Below, piece by piece: positions 49,116 through 55,747 of a stretch of DNA of 64,000 nucleotides. The notes beneath the pieces were generated by a model. It saw only the letters and a list, made by a program, of their open reading frames with translations, had not been told where the DNA came from and searched no databases. The position numbers were made by a program, and so were the translations under genes. Every line of letters starts with the position of its first letter. Position 1 is the stretch's first letter. This stretch comes from Actinomycetes bacterium (GTDB lineage Bacteria > Actinomycetota > Actinomycetes > Actinomycetales > Microbacteriaceae): positions 1-64,000 of the forward strand of contig JAEYZI010000034.1 of assembly GCA_023428065.1 (NCBI GenBank). The letters are read 5' to 3'.

Positions 49116-49490
49116 TCAGACGGGCACGCCGGGGGTGCCGGGGGTCGCGACGCGCACCTCGGGGATGAACCCGAGGAAGCGCAGCTGCACCTCGCGGCCG
49201 CCGAAGTCGGTCGCGTAGCAGTACCAGCCCGGGCCCTCGTGACCCGACCACTCGAAGCGCGCCTCGGGGGCCGAGCCCGGCGCATCCGTCGATGCGACGA
49301 TCCGACAGGCGAGCTCCGCCGTGCGCGCCGCCGTGGAGAGCCCGATGAGCACCCCGGGCAGCACGAGCGAGACGATCGCGAGCACGACGACGACGCGCGC
49401 GACGCGCCGCATCCGCGGGCCGCGCAGCGAGCCGCCCTCGCCCGGCTCGGCGAACGCGAGCTCGGGCGGGGTGTCGTCGTCGTTCGCCAT
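49116..49490 (-). CDS. Small single-span membrane protein, unknown family
   Basis: 124 aa. An acidic N-terminal tail (ANDDDTPPELAFAEPGEGG), a basic RGPRMRRVAR stretch, one membrane helix (VVVVLAIVSLVLPGVLIGL) and a 70-residue extracytoplasmic domain with two cysteines (LACRIVAS and WYCYATDF) that could form a disulfide. I do not recognise the family. ATG 49490 is 6 nt after GAGACT on its strand. Confidence 0.65.
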   Translation of the reverse strand: MANDDDTPPELAFAEPGEGGSLRGPRMRRVARVVVVLAIVSLVLPGVLIGLSTAARTAELACRIVASTDAPGSAPEARFEWSGHEGPGWYCYATDFGGREVQLRFLGFIPEVRVATPGTPGVPV

Positions 49491-49574
49491 CCCTCCAGTC
49501 TCGCATCCGCGGTCGCGGGGCGCGGGAGACCACCGAGCCCGGTGCGGCACTACCGACGGGCGCGCGTCGCAGCG

Positions 49575-49580
49575 TAGCGT
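49575..49580 (+). promoter_or_regulatory. Leaderless-type -10 box of the CoA-transferase gene
   Basis: TAGCGT lies 6 nt before ATG 49587. Confidence 0.6.
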
Positions 49581-49586
49581 CGGCTC

Positions 49587-50948
49587 ATGGCGGGCACGGC
49601 GGACGCGCGACTGCGGGCGCGGATGAGCGAGTCGCTCGGCGTCGATGTCGCCGCGGTCAACATCACGGGCACGGCGACGCTCGAGTCGCCCTACCCCGTG
49701 TCGGATCTCGCCGCCGCGTCGGTCGCCGCGGTCGGCTCCGCCCTGACGGCGCTGCTCGCCGAGGGCGGGGTGCCGGGTGCCGTCGCGACCGTCCGGCGCG
49801 AGCGCGCCGATGCCTGGTTCCGCGCCGGCGTGCGCCCGGTCGGCTGGGTCGCGCCCTCGCCGTGGGATCCCGTCGCGGGCGACTACGAGGCGGCCGACGG
49901 CTGGATCCGCCTCCACACGAACGCACCGCATCACCGCACGGCCGCGCTCCGCGTGCTCGGCGTCGAGGCGGATCGCGACGCCGTGGCGCGGGCGGTCGCC
50001 GCCTGGCGCGCCGACGAGCTCGAGGCCGCCGTCGTCGCGGAGGGCGGGTGCGCCGCGACCATGCGACGCCCCGAGGAGTGGCGGGCGCATCCGCAGGGCG
50101 TCGCCGTGGCGTCCGAGCCGCTCGTCGCGCGCGAGCGCACGGATGCCGGCGGCGCGGCATCCGCCTGGAGGCCGACGCCCGAGCGCCCGCTCGACGGTCT
50201 CCGCGTGCTCGACCTCACGCGCGTGCTCGCGGGGCCCGTGTCGACGCGCGTGCTCGCGGGGCTCGGCGCCCAGGTGCTGCGCGTGGACCCCCCGGGCTGG
50301 GACGAGCCCGCGCTCGCGCCCGAGATGACGCTCGGCAAGCGCACGACCCGCCTCGATGCGCGCGACCCGGCCGGCCTCGCCCAGCTGCGCAGGCTCCTCG
50401 GCGAGGCGGACGTCGTCGTGCACGGCTATCGGGCGGACGCGCTCGAGCGGCTCGGGCTCGGCGCGGAGGTGCGTCGGGCGACCCGCCCGGGGATCGTGGA
50501 CGTCTCTCTCGACGCGTACGGATTCACGGGCCCGTGGGCGGGGCGGCGAGGTTTCGACAGCCTCGTGCAGATGTCGGCGGGGATCGCGGAGGCCGGCATG
50601 CGCGCGGCGGCCGCCGACCGCCCCGTGCCGCTGCCCGTGCAGGCCCTCGACCAGGCGACCGGCTACCTCATGGCGGCGGCCGCGCTCGTGGGCCTGCGCG
50701 ACAGGCTCCGCGACGGCCTCGGATCGTCCGCACGCCTCTCGCTCGCGCGCACGGCGCTTCTGCTCGAGGACGCGCGAGGCCTCCCACGCGCCGCGCGGTT
50801 CGCCGTCGACGAGCCGGCCGACGGCGAGCTGCTGCAGACCGGGTGGGGTCCCGTGCGCGTGCTCACGCCGCCGCTCGAGGTGCCGGGCGTGCGGATCGCG
50901 TGGGAGCGCGCGCCGCGCCCCTTCGGGAGCGACAACCCCATCTGGTGA
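49587..50948 (+). CDS. CaiB/BaiF-type CoA-transferase with inverted segment order
   Basis: Class III CoA-transferases move CoA between carboxylic acids through an aspartyl intermediate. In ordinary members LxGLRVLDLTRVLAGP is at the extreme N-terminus; here it begins near residue 204. From there LAGLGAQVLRVDPPG, GKRTTRLDARDPAGLAQL, DVVVHGYRADALERLG and RGFDSLVQMSAGI (with the expected catalytic Asp near residue 325) follow in the normal order. Residues about 35-195 resemble the later part of a CaiB/BaiF protein (PVSDLAAASVAAVGSALTALL, DYEAADGWIRLHTN, a PEEWRAHPQGVAV end). So it is a fusion or circular permutation. Substrate unknown. 453 aa. Confidence 0.8.
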   Translation: MAGTADARLRARMSESLGVDVAAVNITGTATLESPYPVSDLAAASVAAVGSALTALLAEGGVPGAVATVRRERADAWFRAGVRPVGWVAPSPWDPVAGDYEAADGWIRLHTNAPHHRTAALRVLGVEADRDAVARAVAAWRADELEAAVVAEGGCAATMRRPEEWRAHPQGVAVASEPLVARERTDAGGAASAWRPTPERPLDGLRVLDLTRVLAGPVSTRVLAGLGAQVLRVDPPGWDEPALAPEMTLGKRTTRLDARDPAGLAQLRRLLGEADVVVHGYRADALERLGLGAEVRRATRPGIVDVSLDAYGFTGPWAGRRGFDSLVQMSAGIAEAGMRAAAADRPVPLPVQALDQATGYLMAAAALVGLRDRLRDGLGSSARLSLARTALLLEDARGLPRAARFAVDEPADGELLQTGWGPVRVLTPPLEVPGVRIAWERAPRPFGSDNPIW

Positions 50949-50973
50949 CGGGCGGCCGTGCCGCGGCCGTGCC

Positions 50974-52428
50974 TCAGTGCGTGTCGACGGCCTCGATCTC
51001 GCTGCGGTCGCCCGACCACAGCGTGTGGAAGGTGCCGTCGCGGTCGACGCGCTTGTAGGTGTGGGCGCCGAAGAAGTCGCGCTGCCCCTGCACGAGCGCC
51101 GCCGGCAGGCGGTCGGCGCGCAGACCGTCGTAGTAGGCGAGCGACGACGCGAACGCGGGCGCCGGGATGCCGGCCGTCGCGGCCGCGACGACGACGCGCC
51201 GCCAGGCCTCCTGGGTGCGCGCCATGGCATCCGCGAAGTACGGCGCCGTCACGAGCGCGACGAGGCCCGGGTCGGCCGCGTAGGCCTCGGTGATGCGGTT
51301 GAGGAACTGCGCGCGGATGATGCAGCCGCCGCGCCAGATGGCGGCGATGTCGCCCTTCTTGATGTCCCAGCCGTACTGCTCGGCGCCCGCGACGATCGCG
51401 TCGAAGCCCTGCGAGTAGGCGATGATCTTCGACGCGTACAGCGCCTGGCGCACGTCCTCGACGAAGGCGTCGGGGTCGGCGATGTCGAGGGTGCCGTCGG
51501 GGCCCGGGAGGGCGGATGCCGCGGCGCGCTGGGCGGGCTTCGACGAGAGCGAGCGGGCGAAGACGGCCTCCGCGATGCCCGATACGGGCACGCCGAGGTC
51601 GAGCGCCGTCTGCACCGTCCAGGCGCCGGTGCCCTTCGCACCCGCCTGGTCGAGGATCACGTCGACGAGCGGCTCGCCCGTGGCGGCATCCGTCTGGCGC
51701 AGCACCTCCGCGGTGATCTCGATGAGGTAGCTCTCGAGCTCGCCGCGGTTCCACTCGGCGAAGATCTCGGCGATCTCGGCGGGGGTCTTCCCCGTGCCGC
51801 GGCGGATGAGGTCGTAGGCCTCGGCGATGAGCTGCATGTCGGCGTACTCGATGCCGTTGTGGATCATCTTGACGAAGTGACCCGCGCCGTCGTGCCCCAC
51901 GTGCGTCACGCACGGCTCGCCCTCGGCGACCGCGGCGATCGACTTGAGGATGGGGCCGAGGGTCACCCACGACTCGTCGGAGCCGCCCGGCATGATCGAG
52001 GGGCCGTTGAGCGCGCCCTCCTCGCCGCCGGAGATGCCCGCGCCGACGAAGTTGATGCCCGTCTCGCGCACGGCCTTCTCGCGCCGGATGGTGTCGGTGA
52101 AGAGCGCGTTGCCGCCGTCGACGATGATGTCGCCCGGCTCGAACACCCTCACGAGCTCGTCGATGACGGCGTCGGTGCCGGCGCCGGCCTTGACCATGAT
52201 GATGGCGGTGCGCGGCTTCGCGAGCGTCGCGGCGAACTCCTCGTAGCTGCGGGCCGGGATGAAGCCCGCCTCCGGGTGCTCGGCGACGAGCGTCTCGGTC
52301 TTCTCGAAGCTGCGGTTGAAGATCGCGACCGTGTTGCCCTCGCGGCTGGCGAGGTTGCGGGCGAGGTTGGAGCCCATCACCGCCAGTCCGACGACTCCGA
52401 TGTTGGCCTGGGCTTCGGTTCCGGACAC
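50974..52428 (-). CDS. gnd: 6-phosphogluconate dehydrogenase, decarboxylating
   Basis: Oxidises 6-phosphogluconate to ribulose 5-phosphate, making NADPH. 484 aa, the long enteric-type form. NADP-binding GVVGLAVMGSNLARNLASREG and NRS are at the start; the signature IMPGGSDESW and the catalytic GAGHFVKMIHNGIEYADMQLIAEAYD follow near residues 130 and 185; the C-terminal FGAHTYKRVDRDGTFHTLW is typical. GTG 52428 is preceded by a 39-nt leader after TAGCCT (52473 to 52468 on the minus strand). Divergent from gluconokinase, which makes its substrate. Confidence 0.96.
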   Translation of the reverse strand: MSGTEAQANIGVVGLAVMGSNLARNLASREGNTVAIFNRSFEKTETLVAEHPEAGFIPARSYEEFAATLAKPRTAIIMVKAGAGTDAVIDELVRVFEPGDIIVDGGNALFTDTIRREKAVRETGINFVGAGISGGEEGALNGPSIMPGGSDESWVTLGPILKSIAAVAEGEPCVTHVGHDGAGHFVKMIHNGIEYADMQLIAEAYDLIRRGTGKTPAEIAEIFAEWNRGELESYLIEITAEVLRQTDAATGEPLVDVILDQAGAKGTGAWTVQTALDLGVPVSGIAEAVFARSLSSKPAQRAAASALPGPDGTLDIADPDAFVEDVRQALYASKIIAYSQGFDAIVAGAEQYGWDIKKGDIAAIWRGGCIIRAQFLNRITEAYAADPGLVALVTAPYFADAMARTQEAWRRVVVAAATAGIPAPAFASSLAYYDGLRADRLPAALVQGQRDFFGAHTYKRVDRDGTFHTLWSGDRSEIEAVDTH

Positions 52429-52467
52429 GCGTGAGACCTTCCGATGTGGTGGGGGGAGAGTGCCTCC

Positions 52468-52533
52468 AGGCTATCGGTTCGCGTATACCGCCGCGGGGGA
52501 GGCGACCGGGCGCCGCGGGCGCGCGGCTAGTCT
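52468..52533. promoter_or_regulatory. Divergent promoters of gnd and gluconokinase
   Basis: Minus strand: TAGCCT (52473 to 52468) for gnd. Plus strand: TAGTCT (52528-52533), 6 nt before GTG 52540, a leaderless gluconokinase promoter. I see no obvious GntR-type operator between them. Confidence 0.55.
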
Positions 52534-52539
52534 GAGCGC

Positions 52540-53049
52540 GTGAGTGCTCCGTCCGCATCCGTCGTCGTGATGGGCGTCTCGGGCTCGGGTAAGTCGACGG
52601 TCGGCGCGTTGCTCGCCGAGCGCCTCGGGGTGGCGTTCGTCGACGGCGACGACCTGCATCCGCCCGCGAACGTCGCCAAGATGGCCGCCGGCATCCCGCT
52701 CGACGACGCCGACCGGTGGCCGTGGCTCGACGCCGTGGGGGCGAGGCTCGCGCACGCGCCCGTCGTCGTGGCGTGCTCGGCGCTGCGCCGGGTCTACCGC
52801 GATCGACTGCGGGCGGCGGCACCGGATGCGCGGTTCGTGCTGCTCGACGGGTCGCGCGCGCTGCTCGCGGAGCGCATGCGTGCGCGCACGGTGAGCGATC
52901 CCGCGCACTTCATGCCCCCCTCGCTGCTCGACTCGCAGCTCGCGACGCTCGAGCGGCCGGGTGAGGACGAGCGCGTGCTCGTGCTCGACGTATCCGACGA
53001 ACCGCAGCACGTCGCGGATGCCGCCGCGCGAGCCTTGGAGTCCGCATGA
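52540..53049 (+). CDS. Gluconokinase
   Basis: Phosphorylates D-gluconate to 6-phosphogluconate. 169 aa. P-loop VVMGVSGSGKSTVGALLAERL near the start, FVDGDDLHPPANVAKMAAGIPLDDADRWPWL near residue 31 (gluconate-site acidic residues), VVVACSALRRVYRDRLR near 75 and the lid-type RMRARTVSDPAHFMPPSLLDSQLATLE near 113 are all standard for GntK/GntV. No gluconate transporter is adjacent. The D-2-hydroxyacid dehydrogenase start overlaps its stop. Confidence 0.95.
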   Translation: MSAPSASVVVMGVSGSGKSTVGALLAERLGVAFVDGDDLHPPANVAKMAAGIPLDDADRWPWLDAVGARLAHAPVVVACSALRRVYRDRLRAAAPDARFVLLDGSRALLAERMRARTVSDPAHFMPPSLLDSQLATLERPGEDERVLVLDVSDEPQHVADAAARALESA

Positions 53050-54077
53050 GCCGCCTGCGCGTCGTGATCGCCACACCGCTCTCCGCCGAGCTCGTCGCCC
53101 TCATCGCGCGCGACGACCGCCTCGAGGTCGTGTGGGAGCCGGAGCTGCTCTCCGACCCGGAGATCGATTGGATGGTCGGCCCCAAGCGGCGCACGCCCGA
53201 GGAGCAGGCCCGCTACGAGGAGCTCCTCGACTCGGCGGACGTGCTCTTCGGGGTGCCCGACCAGTCGGGACGCGCGCTCGGCCGCACCGTCGCCGCCAAC
53301 CCGAGGCTGCGGTGGGTGCACACGATCCCCGCGGGCGGCGGCCAGCAGGTGCGCGCCGCGAGGCTCTCCGACGCCGACCTCGAGCGCGTCGTCTTCACGA
53401 CCTCGGCCGGCGTGCACGCCGTGCCCCTCGCGGAGTTCGCCGTGTTCGGCGTGCTCGCGGGGGCGAAGCGCCTGCCGTGGCTCCTCGGCATGCAGCGCGC
53501 CAAGCAGTGGGGTCCGCGCGAGCCCCTGCACCTGCTCGGCGAGACGACCGTGCTCGTCGTGGGGCTCGGTGCGATCGGGCGGCTCACCGCCTCGAAGCTC
53601 GCGGCGCACGGATGCCGGGTCATCGGGGTGCATCGGCGCGAGGTCGACGCCGAGGTCGAGCGCATCGTGCCCGTCGAGCGGTTCGCGGAGGCCGCATCCG
53701 AGGCCGACGCGATCGTGCTCGCGCTCCCCGGGACGGATGCCACGCGCGGCATGCTCTCCGCGGAGGTGCTCGCGGCGATCAAGCCCGGGGCGACCGTCGT
53801 CAACGTCGGCCGGGGGACGACCGTCGACGAGCCCGCCCTCGTCGCGGCGCTGCAGGACGGCCGCGTGGGTCTCGCGGTACTCGACGTCACCGCCGTCGAG
53901 CCGCTGCCCGAGGACAGCCCGCTGTGGGAGCTGCCGAACGTGCTCCTCGCGCCGCACACGGCCGCGATCAGCCCCCACGAGCCGCGGCTCATCGCCGAGC
54001 TCTTCGCCGAGAACGCGCGGCGCTTCCTCGACGGCGAGCCGCTCCTCAACGTCGTCGACACCCGCGAGTTCTACTGA
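53046..54077 (+). CDS. D-2-hydroxyacid dehydrogenase
   Basis: 343 aa. NAD-binding VLVVGLGAIGRLTASKLAAHG near residue 172, arginine motif VNVGRGTTVDEPALVAALQDG near 256, glutamate in LDVTAVEPLPEDSPLW near 283 and catalytic histidine in LLAPHTAAISPHE near 306 are in the expected order. The family reduces 2-keto acids; coupling to gluconokinase hints at a 2-ketogluconate or similar reductase, but this is only positional. ATG 53046 overlaps the kinase stop by 4 nt. Confidence 0.9.
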   Translation: MSRLRVVIATPLSAELVALIARDDRLEVVWEPELLSDPEIDWMVGPKRRTPEEQARYEELLDSADVLFGVPDQSGRALGRTVAANPRLRWVHTIPAGGGQQVRAARLSDADLERVVFTTSAGVHAVPLAEFAVFGVLAGAKRLPWLLGMQRAKQWGPREPLHLLGETTVLVVGLGAIGRLTASKLAAHGCRVIGVHRREVDAEVERIVPVERFAEAASEADAIVLALPGTDATRGMLSAEVLAAIKPGATVVNVGRGTTVDEPALVAALQDGRVGLAVLDVTAVEPLPEDSPLWELPNVLLAPHTAAISPHEPRLIAELFAENARRFLDGEPLLNVVDTREFY

Positions 54078-54088
54078 GTCACCCCTGG

Positions 54089-54144
54089 TAGGCTGTCGGG
54101 GAACTTCGGCGAGGGATGCCGGCCCGCGCAAGCGGACGGCATCC
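54089..54144 (+). promoter_or_regulatory. rplY promoter and leader hairpin
   Basis: TAGGCT (54089-54094) fits a -10 box, about 155 nt before the rplY start. In the leader, GGATGCCG (54114-54121) pairs with CGGCATCC (54137-54144) around a 15-nt loop. The rest of the leader is unstructured by eye. Control of L25 synthesis through this leader is possible but unproven. Confidence 0.5.
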
Positions 54145-54248
54145 GTGATCGACGCGGTGGGCAGGCCCAGAGTCTTTCCTCACGCTGTTGCGCGTTCGAG
54201 TTGAAACCACATCCACGACGGGGCCCAGCCCCACCCTGAGGAGTCACC

Positions 54249-54887
54249 ATGTCCGACGACAACAAGCTCGTCGCGGAGGTCCGCGACCAGTTCGGCAAGG
54301 GCGCGGCCCGCAAGATCCGCGCCGCCGGCAAGATCCCCGCCGTCATCTACGGCCACGGCACCGAGCCGCAGCACGTGACCCTGCCGGGTCACGAGGTCAG
54401 CCTCATCCTGCGCAAGGCCAACGCCGTGCTCGACCTCGACATCGCCGGCAAGAGCCAGCTCGCCCTCGTGAAGGACGTGCAGAAGGACCCGGTGCGCCAG
54501 ATCATCGAGCACGTCGACCTCATCGTCGTGCGCAAGGGCGAGAAGGTCACCGTCGACGTGCCCGTGCACGTCGAGGGCGAGTCGTTCTCGGGCACGATCG
54601 TCGCGCTCGACGCGGCGACCGTCACGATCGAGGCCGAGGCCACCCACATCCCCGAGCGCATCGTCGTGAACGTCGACGGCGCCGAGGAGGGCACGCACAT
54701 CACGGCCGCCGACCTCGAGCTGCCCGCGGGCGCGACCCTCGTGTCCGACCCCGAGACCCTCGTCGTGGCGATCACCCTGCCCGCGAAGGTCGACCTCGGC
54801 GAGGCGGCCGAGGGTGCCGAGGGTGCCGAGGAGGCCGCTGCCGAGGCTCCGGCCGAGGAGGCCGCCGCCGCCGAGGCCGCCGAGTAA
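54249..54887 (+). CDS. rplY: 50S ribosomal protein L25 (Ctc form)
   Basis: Binds 5S rRNA in the large subunit. 212 aa, the long Ctc form with a second beta-barrel domain. Start SDDNKLVAEVRDQFGKGAARKIRAAGKIPAVIYGHG (in outline) is the 5S rRNA-binding domain; the TL5-like C-terminal domain includes DVPVHVEGE and HIPERIVVNVDG. The last 30 residues are an Ala/Glu-rich acidic tail, common in actinobacteria. A TGAGGAG site lies just before ATG 54249. pth follows by 20 nt, a widely conserved pairing. Confidence 0.96.
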   Translation: MSDDNKLVAEVRDQFGKGAARKIRAAGKIPAVIYGHGTEPQHVTLPGHEVSLILRKANAVLDLDIAGKSQLALVKDVQKDPVRQIIEHVDLIVVRKGEKVTVDVPVHVEGESFSGTIVALDAATVTIEAEATHIPERIVVNVDGAEEGTHITAADLELPAGATLVSDPETLVVAITLPAKVDLGEAAEGAEGAEEAAAEAPAEEAAAAEAAE

Positions 54888-54907
54888 CACGGATCGACCT
54901 CCCGCTC

Positions 54908-55495
54908 ATGGCGGATGACGTCTGGCTCGTAGCCGGGCTCGGGAATCCCGGGCCCGGCTACGCCGCTCATCGCCACAACGTGGGTCAGATGGCGCTCGAC
55001 GTGCTCGCCGAGCGTATCGGCGCGCGCTTCTCCCGTCACAAGACGAACACCCGGCTCGCCGAGGGGCGGCTGGGCCCGGGGCTCCCGAAGCTCGTGCTCG
55101 TGAAGCCCAACTCCTACATGAACCTCTCGGGCGGGCCCGTCTCGTCGGCCGCGAAGTTCTTCGGCCTCGGGCCCGATCGGCTCGTCGTGCTGCACGACGA
55201 GCTCGACATCCCGTTCGACACCGTGCGCCTCAAGTCGGGCGGCGGCCACGGGGGCCACAACGGCCTGCGCGACATCCAGTCCGCCCTCGGCACGCCCGAC
55301 TTCGCGCGCGTGCGCATCGGCATCGGCCGCCCGCCCGGCCGTCAGGACCCGGCCGACTACGTGCTCTCGCCGTTCTCGAAGACCGAGCGCGAGGCGCTTC
55401 CGTCGCTCCTCTCGGATGCCGCCGACGCCACCGAGGACCTCGTGCGCGAAGGCCTCCTCGCCGCCCAGCAGCGCTGGCACGCCCCCCGTCCCTGA
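54908..55495 (+). CDS. pth: Peptidyl-tRNA hydrolase
   Basis: Releases tRNA from stalled peptidyl-tRNA. 195 aa. WLVAGLGNPGPGYAAHRHNVG gives the conserved Asn and catalytic His; VKPNSYMNLSG near residue 63, VLHDELDIPFDTVRLKSGGGHGGHNGLRDI near 95 with the catalytic Asp and second Asn, and FARVRIGIGRP near 136 complete the set. The start ATG 54908 is placed by homology; the frame reaching further upstream overlaps rplY. Confidence 0.96.
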   Translation: MADDVWLVAGLGNPGPGYAAHRHNVGQMALDVLAERIGARFSRHKTNTRLAEGRLGPGLPKLVLVKPNSYMNLSGGPVSSAAKFFGLGPDRLVVLHDELDIPFDTVRLKSGGGHGGHNGLRDIQSALGTPDFARVRIGIGRPPGRQDPADYVLSPFSKTEREALPSLLSDAADATEDLVREGLLAAQQRWHAPRP

Positions 55496-55546
55496 CGCGC
55501 GCCCCCGCCGCATCCCCCGCCCCACCCCCACCCCTCCCGCCCGCCC

Positions 55547-55672
55547 CGTCGCAACGTCGAAAATGCAGGAGTGGCCGAACTGCCGGCTACGCCCAACCCC
55601 GGCAATTCAGGCACCCGGTCTCAGAACTCCTGCATTTTCGACCCGGGGTCCTGCATTTTCGACGTTGCGACG
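55547..55672. repeat. Long inverted repeat of the TCCTGCATTTTCGAC family with an extra copy
   Basis: Arms 55547-55570 and 55649-55672 are perfect 24-nt complements across 78 nt. A third, 15-nt copy of TCCTGCATTTTCGAC sits at 55628-55642. The core is identical to the pair at 245-335. It lies between pth and mfd, downstream of the pth stop by 51 nt. Confidence 0.9.
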
Positions 55673-55678
55673 CGACGC

Positions 55679-55721
55679 GGGGGCGGGGGCGGGGGCGGGG
55701 GCGGGAGCGGGAGGGGAGGGG
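55679..55721 (+). other. G-rich tract with G-quadruplex potential upstream of mfd
   Basis: Four consecutive runs of five G separated by single C, then GGG, GGG, GGGG and GGGG runs, all on the non-template strand. It ends 14 nt before the mfd -10 box, so it covers the -35 region. Confidence 0.7.
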
Positions 55722-55734
55722 AGAGGGTGGGGCG

Positions 55735-55740
55735 TAGACT
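55735..55740 (+). promoter_or_regulatory. Leaderless-type -10 box of mfd
   Basis: TAGACT lies 7 nt before GTG 55748; no ribosome-binding site. Confidence 0.65.
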
Positions 55741-55747
55741 CGATTCA

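Noticed and set aside
46432..49533. A 1033-codon open frame on the minus strand opposite prs and the OYE-like gene, and a similar 823-codon frame opposite mfd (55760-58231).
   Set aside because: In DNA this GC-rich, antisense frames stay open by chance. Their translations are Arg/Ala/Asp-rich with no recognisable domains, while the opposite strand encodes clear proteins.
55571..55747. An N-terminal extension of mfd starting at 55571.
   Set aside because: It would translate two copies of the intergenic repeat and a Gly-rich stretch from the G-rich tract; the TAGACT box 7 nt before GTG 55748 and the normal Mfd start fit better.
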